A stretch of 36,830 bases of DNA from Pseudogulbenkiania subflava DSM 22618 (GCF_900177275.1 NZ_FXAG01000030.1:1-36830), one strand, 5' to 3'. Numbered from the stretch's first letter, positions 24,910-33,737 are shown. Notes: generated by a model from the letters alone, not told the origin. Program-made: numbers and translations.

Positions 24910-26165
24910 ATGTCCAGTCCTGACATAGGTTGACACCTGCCAGCGCGCCGCATGTGCTGGTCAGATGCTCGCTACAGACGCCCGATGTACCTCATCGGGC
25001 GTCTTGTATTTCAGGCCTTGGTGAGGGCGCTCGTGGTTGTAGATCCTCACCGACTGCTCCACCATTTTCCTCGCCTGCTGCAAATCGGCTGGGCGATGCA
25101 GCAGCAGTTCGCCTTTTAGAATGCCGTTCACCCGCTCTGCCAGGGCATTCTGGTAGCAATCGTAGCCATCGGTCATTGAGCACGTCAGCCCGTGCCGTTC
25201 GTGGATCTGCTGATAGTAGGCCGAACAATACTGAATGCCGCGATCGGAATGGTGAATCAACGGCTGCCGTGAACGTCGCGTCCGCAAGGCCATTTTGAGG
25301 GCACCGCTGACTTCCTCCGTCTGCAGGCTGTCATGCACGTGATAGCCAACAATTTTCCTTGAGTAAGCGTCGGTCACTAGACTCAGGTAAGCAAACCGCT
25401 GCGCTGTCGGCAAGTAGGTGATATCCGCCACCCAGACCTGCTCCGGCCCCGTCGGGACGACTTGGTGTGGCCCGGCCTTGAGCAGATTAGGATGGCGGTA
25501 AAAGCGATGGTGACTGTGTGTGGTCTTATGGTACGCCCGCTGCGGCACGACCAGCAGGCGGGCTGTACGCAACAGATCGAACAAACCGTCCCGTCCCAGC
25601 TTGATCCCCGCTTCAGCCATTCGCGATTGCAGCACATGGTGCAGCTTCCGTGTTCCCAGTCGGGGCTGGCGCAAGCGCACGTCCCTCACCCACGCGATCA
25701 CTTTACCATTCCGTTCGGCACGATGGCTTTCGCTTTGGCGGCGCTTGTATAGGCTTGGCGGCTCAGCTGGACATATCGGCAGGCCCGGCTCACGCTCAAC
25801 CCTTGGACGAGCCTTTGGGCAAGGACCTGCCCGAAGGCTTTTTTACTACGCGCACCCCGTAGTCGTTCTTCAAGACCTCAAGCATCGCTTCGAATAGCTG
25901 CGCCTTCTCATTGGCCTCTTTGAGTTGGGTTTCCAGCTCCTTGATCCGCTGTTCTGGCGTCAGCGGCTTGTTGCCTTGATTCCCCATCGCGATCCCCAGG
26001 GAGCGACGGGAGGGCTGGGCACTCCAGTCCTGCAAACCGTGCTTACGTAACCATACCAGCACCGTCGAACGACCTTGAATACCATAGCGGCGTTGCGCCT
26101 CTTTGTAAGTCAGTTCGCCTTTTTCTACCTGCTCTACGACCGACAGTTTAAAAGCCAGGCTATAC
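24910..26165 (-). mobile_element. Truncated IS3-family element
   Basis: The element reads leftward with orfA at 25796-26165 and orfB at 24961-25750. The right end probably lies near 24910-24935, where TGTCCAGTCCTGACATAGG could be its terminal repeat. The matching left terminus is not found: orfA has no start codon and the similarity stops at about 26165 (YSLAFKLSVVEQ). The copy is therefore cut at its 5' end and also frameshifted in orfB, so it should be immobile. It marks the border between the secretion locus and the sulfur genes. Confidence 0.75.
24961..26165 (-). pseudogene. IS3-family OrfA/OrfB transposase, 5'-truncated and frameshifted
   Basis: OrfA (to 25796) carries TYKEAQRRYGIQGRSTVLVW and a leucine-zipper-like stretch KELETQLKEANEKAQLFEA. 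Near its end AAAAAAG (A-AAA-AAG in frame, at VVKKP) is the usual programmed -1 slippage site that makes the OrfAB fusion. OrfB has all three catalytic residues: VADITYL (D), HSDRGIQY (D) and NALAERVNGILKGE (E). Two lesions are visible. OrfA lacks its first residues and start. OrfB loses frame near 25748-25752, where SRQAYT should continue as YKRRQSESHRAERNGKV; one missing T explains it. Unless that is a sequencing error, no active transposase is made. Confidence 0.8.
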
Positions 26166-26369
26166 CCGCAGGAGGGAGGCGGGGCCAGCTTCTCTCGTTA
26201 TCAGCCAGTGGCCGTTCAGCCACGCCTCATCCCGCGCCGGCTGGTCAAGCGGTGTGTTTGCATCATCGGCTATTCAGGATGAGGGCTGGCCCACCCGCAT
26301 ACTCTCTTGATGCCGGCTTGGCCTGGGCCGGGCTAAATCCAAAACCTGAATATTCAAAATCAGATTTTC
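26166..26369. other. Non-coding stretch between the IS3 remnant and the sulfur operon
   Basis: About 200 bases, G+C-rich at the left and A+T-rich at the right. I see no gene, no second IS end and no long repeat. Confidence 0.5.
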
Positions 26370-26402
26370 TTGGTTAGCGGCAAAGAACCGCCCACGTATA
26401 GT
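26370..26402 (+). promoter_or_regulatory. Possible promoter of the sulfur operon
   Basis: TATAGT (26397-26402) is a fair -10 box 38 bases before the rhodanese ATG. The best -35 at correct spacing (TTAGCG, 26374-26379) is poor, as expected for an activator-dependent promoter. A CysB-type activator would make sense, but no defined site can be pointed to. The A+T-rich stretch 26340-26370 upstream could hold it. Confidence 0.3.
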
Positions 26403-26440
26403 CGACTGACAGCAACACGACACGCCGCCAGGAGACATTC

Positions 26441-26956
26441 ATGACCATCACGCATACCGCCGGCTCGGCTTCGCCGACCACCACCGCTCACCGGCATGAC
26501 GTGCCGGACTTCGACATTGGCGAATTGCTGAGCACCGCCCGCGACCGTGCCGTCGTCGCCGGCCTGCCTTACGCCGGTGGACTCTACCCACTGGAGGCGT
26601 GGGCACTGCTGCAGGCAGGCGGCGCCCTGCTGGTGGACGTGCGCACCGCCGAGGAGCGCAAGTTCGTCGGCCACGTGCCCGGTTCGCTGCACGTGGCATG
26701 GCAGACCGGTGCCGCGCTGATCAAGAACCCGCGCTTCCTGCGCGAACTGGAAAACAAGGCCGGCAAGGACGCCGTGGTGCTGCTGCTGTGCCGCAGCGGC
26801 AAGCGTTCGGCCGCCGCCGCCGAGACCGCCACCAAGGCCGGTTTCAGCCAGGTGTACAACGTGCTGGAAGGCTTCGAGGGCGATCTGGACGAGCAACAGC
26901 AGCGCGGTGAGGCCGGCGGCTGGCGCCACTGGGGCCTGCCCTGGCAGCAGGACTGA
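26441..26956 (+). CDS. Rhodanese-like sulfurtransferase
   Basis: A 171-residue single-domain rhodanese. LLVDVRTAEER is the family's first block, and LLLCRSGKRSA carries the active-site Cys117 in a CRSGxRS loop, so it should form a persulfide. WRHWGLPWQQ ends the protein. There is no signal peptide, so it is cytosolic. AGGAGA lies a good distance before the ATG. It heads the row rhodanese, serine acetyltransferase, encapsulin shell, cysteine desulfurase. It would take or give the persulfide sulfur made by the encapsulated desulfurase. The family is firm; partner choice is inferred from context. Confidence 0.9.
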   Translation: MTITHTAGSASPTTTAHRHDVPDFDIGELLSTARDRAVVAGLPYAGGLYPLEAWALLQAGGALLVDVRTAEERKFVGHVPGSLHVAWQTGAALIKNPRFLRELENKAGKDAVVLLLCRSGKRSAAAAETATKAGFSQVYNVLEGFEGDLDEQQQRGEAGGWRHWGLPWQQD

Positions 26957-27020
26957 GCGCCGGCTCCCTCGGGGTATCGCCGACACCCTGCCCCTCCCCA
27001 TTTGATAGTTGCCCACGTTA

Positions 27021-27043
27021 GCCGACGTCGTGACCACGTCGGC
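27021..27043 (+). promoter_or_regulatory. Hairpin next to the leader-ORF ribosome site
   Basis: GCCGACGT (27021-27028) and ACGTCGGC (27036-27043) form a perfect 8-bp G+C-rich stem with a 7-base loop. It ends directly at the GAGGAG ribosome site (27044-27049) of the small ORF at 27055. Its position allows control of translation, or of coupling to epsC; alternatively it is a protein-binding operator. Confidence 0.5.
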
Positions 27044-27054
27044 GAGGAGTTCCC

Positions 27055-27117
27055 ATGCCCAACGTTTTGACTGCATCGCACCCTCGCCGGGTGCCAGGAG
27101 GCCAGCACCATGAATGA
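27055..27117 (+). CDS. Twenty-codon leader ORF overlapping epsC
   Basis: ATG 27055 follows a strong GAGGAG site and encodes 20 residues, MPNVLTASHPRRVPGGQHHE, ending at TGA 27115-27117. It overlaps the first codons of epsC in another frame, so ribosomes finishing it would be placed at the epsC start. It has no Cys, so a classic Cys-codon attenuator is unlikely. It could be a coupling ORF or a leader peptide. Expression is not proven. Confidence 0.4.
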   Translation: MPNVLTASHPRRVPGGQHHE

Positions 27118-28054
27118 CCTGGTCCGCCCCCTGCAAGCGGCCCAAGGGCTGCAACATGACTGGCACCTCGAGCGCATCGTCGGCGAACTGCACGACGCCC
27201 GCCAACGCTGGCGCCGCCAGCAAGGCCGCTCGAGCGAGATCGGCGTGCGTGAATTCCCCTCGCGGGACGCCCTGCGCTCCATCGTCACGGCGCTGTGCGG
27301 CGCGCTGTTCCCGCTGCGGCTCGGCCCGCCCGACCTGCGCGAAGCCAGCGAGGACTTCTACGTCGGCCACACCCTCGGCCTCGCACTCGATGCGCTGGCG
27401 GGACAGGTAAGGCTGGAGCTGAGCTATTCCGCCCGCCTGCGCGGCGACGTCGATGATGGCGTCGAGGCGCACACCGTGAATATCGTCCGGGAGTTTGCCG
27501 CCGACCTGCCGCGGCTGCGCAGCCTGCTCGATGCCGATGTGCACGCTGCCTACCAGGGCGACCCGGCCGCACGCAGCGTCGACGAAGTGCTGCTGTGCTA
27601 CCCCGGCATCACCGCCATCATCCACCACCGCCTGGCCCATCGGCTGTATGCAGCCGGGGTGCCGTTGGTGGCCCGGATCATCGCCGAGATCGCCCATTCC
27701 GATACCGGCATCGATATCCACCCGGGCGCCGAGATCGGCGCCGGCTTCTTCATCGACCACGGCACCGGCGTGGTGATCGGCGAGACCGCTGTTATCGGCC
27801 AGCGCGTGCGGCTGTACCAGGCTGTCACCTTGGGGGCCAAGCGCTTTCCCGTGGGTGATAACGGCGAGCTGCAGAAAGGCCAGCCGCGACACCCCATCGT
27901 CGAGGACGACGTGGTGATCTACGCCGGCGCTACGGTGCTGGGGCGCATCACCATCGGCCACGGCGCGACCATCGGCGGCAACGTCTGGCTCACACGCAGC
28001 GTGGCACCCGGCAGCAATGTGACGCAGGCCAGCCTGCGGCACGACGCCGACTGA
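27110..28054 (+). CDS. epsC: Serine O-acetyltransferase (EpsC/CysE type)
   Basis: A 314-residue enzyme that acetylates L-serine with acetyl-CoA to make O-acetylserine, the carbon backbone for cysteine. The left-handed beta-helix hexapeptide domain is clear: ADTGIDIHPGAEIGAGFFID, HGTGVVIGET (catalytic His region), VRLYQAVTLGAKRF and a C-terminal VTLGRITIGHGATIGG-like stretch (YAGATVLGRITIGHGATIGG). The ~180-residue N-terminal helical domain makes it longer than enterobacterial CysE and like the EpsC form. AGGAGG precedes the ATG. It sits between the rhodanese and encapsulin genes, an arrangement known for family 2A encapsulin loci. Feedback inhibition by cysteine is usual in the family but cannot be read here. 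Confidence 0.9.
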   Translation: MNDLVRPLQAAQGLQHDWHLERIVGELHDARQRWRRQQGRSSEIGVREFPSRDALRSIVTALCGALFPLRLGPPDLREASEDFYVGHTLGLALDALAGQVRLELSYSARLRGDVDDGVEAHTVNIVREFAADLPRLRSLLDADVHAAYQGDPAARSVDEVLLCYPGITAIIHHRLAHRLYAAGVPLVARIIAEIAHSDTGIDIHPGAEIGAGFFIDHGTGVVIGETAVIGQRVRLYQAVTLGAKRFPVGDNGELQKGQPRHPIVEDDVVIYAGATVLGRITIGHGATIGGNVWLTRSVAPGSNVTQASLRHDAD

Positions 28055-28143
28055 ATCCCCTTTTTACCTTCTCACCTCTCTGGCCCGCGCGTCAGCGGGA
28101 CGGGTGCGTGCAGAATTTTCCAACCGCAGCAAAAGGAGTAGTC

Positions 28144-29073
28144 ATGAAACTTCAGGATGTTCAACTGGCCCTCGGCGACAGCGCCGCCCGCCAGCTGGCG
28201 AATGCCACCAAGACCGTACCGCAGCTGTCCACCATCAGCCCGCGCTGGCTGGTGCACCTGCTGCAATGGAATCCGGTCGAGGCCGGTATCTTCCGCCTCA
28301 ACCGCGTGAAGAACGCCGCCGCCGTGCGCGTGGCGTGCTCGCAGCGCGACGAGTCCGAGTTGCCGCAGACATTCGTGGACTACGACGAGCAGCCGCGCGA
28401 GCTGTTCCTGAACGCCGTGAGCACGGTGCTGGACGTGCACACCCGCGTGTCCGATCTGTACTCGAGCCCGCACGACCAGATCAAGGAACAGCTGCGCCTG
28501 ACCATCGAGACCATCAAGGAGCGTCAGGAAAGCGAGCTGATCAACAACCCGGAATACGGCCTGCTGGCGAACGTGGACGAGACCCAGCGCATCTCCACCC
28601 TGACCGGCGCGCCAACCCCGGACGACTTCGACGAGCTGTTGACCAAGGTGTGGAAGGAGCCGGGCTTTTTCCTCGCCCACCCGCTGGCCATCGCCGCCTT
28701 CGGCCGCGAGTGCACCCGTCGCGGCGTACCGCCGCCGACCGTGAGCCTGTTCGGCTCGCAGTTCATCACGTGGCGCGGCGTGCCGATCATCCCGTCGGAC
28801 AAGCTGCCGATCGACGAGAACGGCAAGACCAAGATCCTGCTGCTGCGCGTGGGCGACAAGCGTCAGGGCGTGGTCGGGCTGTACCAGCCGGGCCTGGCCG
28901 GCGAGCAGAGCCCGGGGCTGTCGGTGCGCTTCATGGGCATCAACCGCAAAGCCATCGCGTCCTACCTGATTTCGCTGTATTGCTCGTTGGCCGTGCTGAC
29001 CGAAGATGCACTGGCCGTGCTCGAAGACGTGGAGATCGGCAAGTACCATGACTATCCAGATACTTACAAGTAA
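28144..29073 (+). CDS. Family 2A encapsulin shell protein
   Basis: A 309-residue HK97-fold shell protein of the SrpI-like family 2A encapsulins. Typical blocks are MKLQDVQLALGDSAARQLAN (N-terminus), TISPRWLVHLLQWNPVEAG, NNPEYGLLANVDETQRIST, AHPLAIAAFGRECTRRGVPP and GINRKAIASYLISLYCSLAV. Sixty copies assemble into a ~25-nm cytosolic compartment derived from a phage capsid. AAAGGAG precedes ATG 28144, so this is preferred to a start at 28108. The next gene begins inside it (26-base overlap) and encodes the cargo, which matches known family 2A pairs. Such compartments hold cysteine desulfurase and have been linked to sulfur storage. Confidence 0.93.
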   Translation: MKLQDVQLALGDSAARQLANATKTVPQLSTISPRWLVHLLQWNPVEAGIFRLNRVKNAAAVRVACSQRDESELPQTFVDYDEQPRELFLNAVSTVLDVHTRVSDLYSSPHDQIKEQLRLTIETIKERQESELINNPEYGLLANVDETQRISTLTGAPTPDDFDELLTKVWKEPGFFLAHPLAIAAFGRECTRRGVPPPTVSLFGSQFITWRGVPIIPSDKLPIDENGKTKILLLRVGDKRQGVVGLYQPGLAGEQSPGLSVRFMGINRKAIASYLISLYCSLAVLTEDALAVLEDVEIGKYHDYPDTYK

Positions 29074-30862
29074 TCCGCCTTCCGGCGGAGGTCTGCTGGA
29101 CGTGGGCGAGCTGGCCAGGCTGGCCAACGCCTTCTTCAGCGCGCTGCCGGGGCAGGAAGTGCCGGAATCCAGCAGCGGCCTGCAGCTGGCCGAACCAGGC
29201 CCCAGCGTGGCACCCACGCCGGCGGCCGCCCCTGCCGTGGCGCCTGCACCTAGTGCGCTGTCCGATTTCGGTCGTGGCAGCGAGGCGTCCTACGCCGTGC
29301 CGCAAGGCTATGCCGCAGCGGTGCCCCAGGTGTCGGCTGTGCAGCCGTCGGCGCCCGGGGTGGGTGGAGCGCCGGTGTCGTCGCCCTATTACTTCCTGGG
29401 CGAGTCCAGTGCCTATCACTCGGCACCGGCTTCGGCCAACGTGATCGCCGACGACCGCGTTACCGCGCAGTCGTTCGGCCTGCCTGGCGAGGAGGCGTTG
29501 CGCGAGCTGCTGATCGGCACCCCGCGCGGCAGCCCGGCGTCCACGCCAGCGGCGGCCCCGGCCTCCGGCCAGTACTATTTCCTCGAGGCCACGCCTCGAC
29601 TGGAAAAAGCGCCGGACTTCGACCGCCAGGTCGCCAGCCGCCAGCACGGTTTCGACGTCAACGCGGTGCGCCGGGATTTCCCGACCCTGGCCGAGCGCGT
29701 CAACGGCAAGCCGTTGATCTGGCTGGACAACGCGGCCACCACGCACAAGCCGCAGGCGGTGATCGACCGGATCTCGTACTTCTATCAGCACGAGAACTCC
29801 AACATCCACCGTGCCGCGCACGAACTGGCGGCACGCGCCACCGATGCCTACGAGGCGGCGCGCAACAAGGTGGCGCGCTTCATCGGCGCGGCCTCGCCCG
29901 ACGAGATCATCTTCGTGCGCGGCGCCACCGAGGCGATCAACCTGGTGGCCAACACCTGGGGCCGTCAGAACATCGGGGCCGAGGATGAGATTGTCGTGTC
30001 GCAGCTGGAGCACCACGCCAACATCGTGCCGTGGCAGTTGCTGGCGGCCAGCGTCGGCGCGAAGATCCGCGTGATCCCGGTGGACGACAGCGGCCAGATC
30101 CTGCTCGACGAGTACCGCAAGCTGCTCAATAGCCGGACCAAGCTGGTGGCGATCACCCAGGTGTCGAACGCGCTGGGTACGGTGACACCGGTGCAGGAGA
30201 TCGTGGCGCTGGCGCATGCTGCCGGGGCGAAGGCGTTGGTGGACGGTGCGCAATCGGTGTCACACCTGCGGGTGAACGTGCAGGCGCTGGATGCGGACTT
30301 CTTCGTGTTCTCCGGACACAAGGTGTTCGCCCCGACCGGCATCGGCGTGGTCTACGGCAAGGCCGCCCTGCTCGACGCCATGCCGCCGTGGCAAGGCGGT
30401 GGCAACATGATCGCCGACGTGACGTTCGAGAAGACGCTGTACCAGCCGGCGCCCAACCGCTTCGAAGCCGGTACCGGCAACATCGCGGACGCGGTGGGTC
30501 TGGGCGCGGCCCTCGACTACGTCGAGCGCATCGGCCTGGACAACATCGCCCGTTACGAGCACGACCTGCTGGTCTATGCCACGCACGGCCTGCAGAGCGT
30601 GCCGGGGCTGCGCCTGATCGGCACCGCCGCCAACAAGGCCAGCGTGCTGTCCTTCGTGTTGCCCGGCTGCCGGACGGAAGAAGTCGGCAAGGCGCTGAAC
30701 CAGGAAGGCATCGCGGTGCGCTCTGGCCACCATTGCGCCCAGCCGATTCTGCGTCGCTTCGGGCTGGAGGCGACGGTGCGTCCCTCGCTGGCGTTTTATA
30801 ACACTTGCGAGGAAGTCGACAAGCTGGTGGCGGTGCTGCACCGCTTGGCTAAACGTTCATAA
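29048..30862 (+). CDS. Encapsulin cargo cysteine desulfurase (SufS type)
   Basis: A 604-residue protein. Residues ~205-604 are a group II (SufS-like) cysteine desulfurase: the PLP lysine is K425 in FFVFSGHKVFAPTGIG, the catalytic C563 is in VRSGHHCAQP, and RFEAGTGNIA is the conserved turn. It removes sulfur from L-cysteine, leaving alanine and a persulfide. Residues 1-205 are Pro/Ala/Ser-rich and disordered, with ELARLANAFFSALPG (21-35) and two YYFL motifs (114-117 and 176-179). Such extensions load the enzyme into family 2A shells. ATG 29048 overlaps the shell gene by 26 bases; a longer frame from 29006 has no ribosome site. Cargo and shell are thus coupled. A terminator follows 25 bases after the stop. 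Confidence 0.93.
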   Translation: MTIQILTSNPPSGGGLLDVGELARLANAFFSALPGQEVPESSSGLQLAEPGPSVAPTPAAAPAVAPAPSALSDFGRGSEASYAVPQGYAAAVPQVSAVQPSAPGVGGAPVSSPYYFLGESSAYHSAPASANVIADDRVTAQSFGLPGEEALRELLIGTPRGSPASTPAAAPASGQYYFLEATPRLEKAPDFDRQVASRQHGFDVNAVRRDFPTLAERVNGKPLIWLDNAATTHKPQAVIDRISYFYQHENSNIHRAAHELAARATDAYEAARNKVARFIGAASPDEIIFVRGATEAINLVANTWGRQNIGAEDEIVVSQLEHHANIVPWQLLAASVGAKIRVIPVDDSGQILLDEYRKLLNSRTKLVAITQVSNALGTVTPVQEIVALAHAAGAKALVDGAQSVSHLRVNVQALDADFFVFSGHKVFAPTGIGVVYGKAALLDAMPPWQGGGNMIADVTFEKTLYQPAPNRFEAGTGNIADAVGLGAALDYVERIGLDNIARYEHDLLVYATHGLQSVPGLRLIGTAANKASVLSFVLPGCRTEEVGKALNQEGIAVRSGHHCAQPILRRFGLEATVRPSLAFYNTCEEVDKLVAVLHRLAKRS

Positions 30863-30887
30863 GCTTCTTGTCATATTTGCCGCCCCG

Positions 30888-30913
30888 CCCTGCCATTTTG
30901 GCAGGGTTTTTTT
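30888..30913 (+). terminator. Rho-independent terminator after the encapsulin operon
   Basis: CCCTGCC (30888-30894), loop ATTTT, GGCAGGG (30900-30906), then seven T residues. It is a textbook terminator and separates the encapsulin operon from the ABC transporter genes. Confidence 0.9.
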
Positions 30914-31054
30914 ATTTAACGGCCTACCATTTATTCGTGGAGATATATTCAAGATTAAATCTAATGAACAATATGGGAGTGCTATTGATTTAATGCCATT
31001 TAGCCTGTGCGATTTCATGAATTAATATGATGTCTCCAAATTAAGGGGCTTCCC
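30914..31054 (+). promoter_or_regulatory. A+T-rich region upstream of the transporter operon
   Basis: About 140 bases, strikingly A+T-rich against G+C-rich flanks. TAATAT (31023-31028) could be a -10 box; there is no good -35, as in activator-dependent sulfur-starvation promoters. AAGGGG before ATG 31055 is the ribosome site. No defined operator can be named. Confidence 0.35.
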
Positions 31055-32060
31055 ATGAATAATCGCCGCCATTTCATTAAAGGCCTATTGCTGGCTGCCA
31101 CTGTTTTACTCCCCGCTTTTTCTTACGCCGAAGATGTCCCGGCCGAAGTACGCTTTGCCTATGCCGGTGGTCCGCGCACCTGGATTCTGGGCAAGATCGA
31201 TAAATCCTTCGACAAGGCATTTGGCACACCGGTGAAATGGATTCCGTTCGGTTCCGGCTCGGACGTGCTGACCTTGTTTGCCGCCAAGGAAATCGATATC
31301 GCCCGCTTCGGTTCCAGTCCCGCCGCCGCCGGTATCGCCCGCAAGCTGCCGATCGAGGTTATCGGCACGCCGGAAATCATCGCCACCAGCGAGCGCCTGA
31401 TCGCCCGTAACGGCCTGACCACGTTCAAGGGCCTAGAAGGCAAAACCGTGGCCTACCCGCCCAACTCCACCGCGCAATACGCGTTTGAAGTGGGCACCAA
31501 GCTGGCCAAGGCCGATCGCAGCAAAATCAACGTCCTCACCCTGAAACCGGCCGAGATCGTCGCTGCGTGGAAACGCGGCGATATCGATGCCGCCTATGTC
31601 TGGGGTCCTTTTACCCAGCAACTGGAGGCCGATGGCGGCAAGGAAATCTTTGCGACCCGCGAGCTGCAGAAGCATGGCGTGCTGATCTTCAACAACTTCG
31701 TGGTGCGCAAGGAGTTCGCCGCCAAATACCCGGAGCTGGTGACCAAGTTCCTGCGCGTGGCGCAAGACAAGGTCGATCAATACAAGAAAGACCGGGAAGG
31801 CTCGGCGCAGCAAATCGCCCAGCATCTGAACATTCCGCTGGAAACGGTGCGCAGCACCCTGTCCGGTCTGCAATACCCGTCTGACGCCTGCCTATATCGG
31901 CACCGGCAACGCCAAGAACGGCTCGCGCATCGTGACCTCGTACAAGGCCACCGCCAACTTCCTGGCCGAGATCGGCGAGATCCGCAAGCAAGAAGTGCCG
32001 GAATCCTACGCCCCGGCGATCAATACCACCTTCCTGCAGCAAGCTGCAGCCATCAAGTGA
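31055..32060 (+). pseudogene. Sulfonate/taurine-type ABC substrate-binding protein, frameshifted near the 3' end
   Basis: A ~335-residue periplasmic binding protein of the TauA/SsuA family. The signal peptide starts MNNRRHFIKGLLLAATVLLP and ends near SYAED; NRRHFIK resembles a Tat motif. Family blocks are FAYAGGPRTWILGKID, DIARFGSSPAAAGIARKLPI and DIDAAYVWGPFTQQLEADGG. The frame breaks at about 31880-31885 (GLQYP). The correct C-terminus continues in another frame as LTPAYIGTGNAKNGSRIVTS, ending at TGA 32058-32060. Dropping one C from CCC would restore it, so a sequencing indel is plausible. The permease gene starts 7 bases later. If the shift is real, the protein loses its last ~58 native residues and transport probably fails. 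Confidence 0.8.
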
Positions 32061-32067
32061 GGCAGGC

Positions 32068-32919
32068 GTGGCTAGTGAATCTCAATGGATACTCGCGGCC
32101 ACGCCAGGTCGGCCAACGTCAAGGTTGGCTGCCTGGCGACAAATAGGGCAACGCTGGCAGCTGCCACTGGTCAGTGCGGCGGCGGTATTGCTGTTTGTCG
32201 TGCTGTGGCAGCTTTCAGGCTCTCTCGGCTGGGTAGACCCGTTACTGCTGCCACCCCCCAGCGACTTGTGGCAGACCGTGCAGGAGCTGGCCATCTCCGG
32301 CTACCGGCAAACGCCGCTGTGGCAACATTTTGCCGTCAGCACCGGGCGGGCACTGCTGGCGTTTGCGGTGGCTATTGCCCTTGGCGTACCGCTGGGGCTG
32401 GCGATGGGCTTGTCGCCGCTGTTTGGCGCCGTACTGAACCCCTTCGTGCAGTTCTTGCGACCCTTGCCGAAAATCGCGCTGATTCCGCTGGTGATCGTGT
32501 GGTTCGGTATTGGCGAGGGGGCCAAGTTTTTCCTGATCTTTATCTCCAGCTTCCTCAGCATCGTGGTGGGCGCTAGCGCAGCCGTACACGGCGTGAGCCA
32601 GGGTCGGCTGCGTGCCGCACGGACGCTGGGTGCCAGCCGTCGTCAGCAGTTCGTGCACGTGGTGCTGCCGGATGCCCTGCCCGAGGTCTTCACCAGCGTG
32701 CGTTTGTCCATCGGCATCGGCTGGACCTCGCTGATCGCCGCCGAAATGGTGGCCGCCAACTCCGGCTTGGGCTGGATGGTGATCAATGCCGGCAGTTATC
32801 TGCGTACCGACGTGGTGCTGCTGGGCATCGTGCTGCTGGGCCTCACCGGCTATGCCTTCGACTGGCTGCTGCAGTTGCTGCAACGCCGCTTTGCACCGTG
32901 GACGGGGAGAGACGCATGA
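32068..32919 (+). CDS. ABC transporter permease (TauC/SsuC type)
   Basis: A 283-residue inner-membrane permease with about six membrane helices (for example LPLVSAAAVLLFVVLWQLSG and ALLAFAVAIALGVPLGLAMG) and an EAA loop, RAARTLGASRRQQFVHVVLP, that contacts the ATPase. It starts on GTG 32068, in frame with the family N-terminus, and its TGA overlaps the next ATG. With the binding protein and ATPase it forms an importer for sulfonate-like or related sulfur compounds; the substrate cannot be told from sequence. Confidence 0.9.
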   Translation: MASESQWILAATPGRPTSRLAAWRQIGQRWQLPLVSAAAVLLFVVLWQLSGSLGWVDPLLLPPPSDLWQTVQELAISGYRQTPLWQHFAVSTGRALLAFAVAIALGVPLGLAMGLSPLFGAVLNPFVQFLRPLPKIALIPLVIVWFGIGEGAKFFLIFISSFLSIVVGASAAVHGVSQGRLRAARTLGASRRQQFVHVVLPDALPEVFTSVRLSIGIGWTSLIAAEMVAANSGLGWMVINAGSYLRTDVVLLGIVLLGLTGYAFDWLLQLLQRRFAPWTGRDA

Positions 32920-33713
32920 GCCATCCGCGCATTACGCTGGAACATGTTAGCAAGCAGTTTGCCGCGCCCGGCGCCGGCCGCACCGCCGTGCTGGACAATG
33001 TGTCGCTGACCGTGAACGAAGGCGAGTTCGTCTGCCTGTTGGGGCCGTCCGGCTGCGGCAAATCCACCATCCTCAACCTGGTGGCCGGCTTTGAGCAGCC
33101 GGACCACGGCCGTGTCCTGCTGGATCATCGGCCGATCAGCGAGCCAGGCCCGGAGCGCGGCATGGTGTTCCAGCAACCCATGCTGTTTCCTTGGCTCACC
33201 GTGCGCGACAACGTCACCTTCGGCCCGCGCATGACCGGCGCCGATAAGGCCAGCTACCAGGCCGATGCGGAGCGCTATCTGCAGCTCGTGGGCTTGCAGG
33301 ATTTTGCCGAGCACTACCCGTGGCAGCTCTCCGGCGGCATGCGCCAGCGCGCCGCCCTGGCGCGAGCCTGGCTGCCCAAGCCGCAAACCCTGCTGATGGA
33401 TGAGCCCTTTGGCGCGCTGGACGCGCAAACGCGGCTGGCGATGCAGGAACTGCTCACCGACATCTGGCAGCGCACGCGCACCACCATCCTGTTCGTGACG
33501 CACGACGTGGACGAAGCGCTATTCCTGGCCGACCGCGTGCTGGTGATGTCGGCCCGCCCTGGCCAGATACGTGAATCCCTGACTGTACCGTTCGCCAGAC
33601 CGCGCAACCCCGAAGAACTGCTGACCGACTCTGCCTACGGCCAGCTCAAGCGCGACATCCTGCACGCCGTGCGGGAAGAAGCCGCCAAAAGCCTGGGCCT
33701 GCAGCCCGCCTGA
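32916..33713 (+). CDS. ABC transporter ATP-binding protein (TauB/SsuB type)
   Basis: A 265-residue ABC ATPase: Walker A GPSGCGKST, Q-loop VFQQPMLFPWLTV, signature LSGGMRQRAALARAW, Walker B LLMDEPFGALD and H-loop THDVDEA. All are intact. The start is taken as ATG 32916 with GGGGAGA before it, not the GTG at 32898. It overlaps the permease stop by 4 bases (ATGA). It powers the importer encoded by the two preceding genes. Confidence 0.92.
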   Translation: MSHPRITLEHVSKQFAAPGAGRTAVLDNVSLTVNEGEFVCLLGPSGCGKSTILNLVAGFEQPDHGRVLLDHRPISEPGPERGMVFQQPMLFPWLTVRDNVTFGPRMTGADKASYQADAERYLQLVGLQDFAEHYPWQLSGGMRQRAALARAWLPKPQTLLMDEPFGALDAQTRLAMQELLTDIWQRTRTTILFVTHDVDEALFLADRVLVMSARPGQIRESLTVPFARPRNPEELLTDSAYGQLKRDILHAVREEAAKSLGLQPA

Positions 33714-33737
33714 CCTTTCCTAGATAAGGATAACGAC

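Noticed and set aside
26360-28042. 560-codon minus-strand open frame
   Set aside because: It lies antisense over the rhodanese and epsC genes in G+C-rich DNA, has no domain, and starts inside epsC. Shadow frame.
28940-30253. 437-codon minus-strand open frame
   Set aside because: Antisense to the desulfurase cargo gene; rich in His/Arg/Gly with no recognisable domain.
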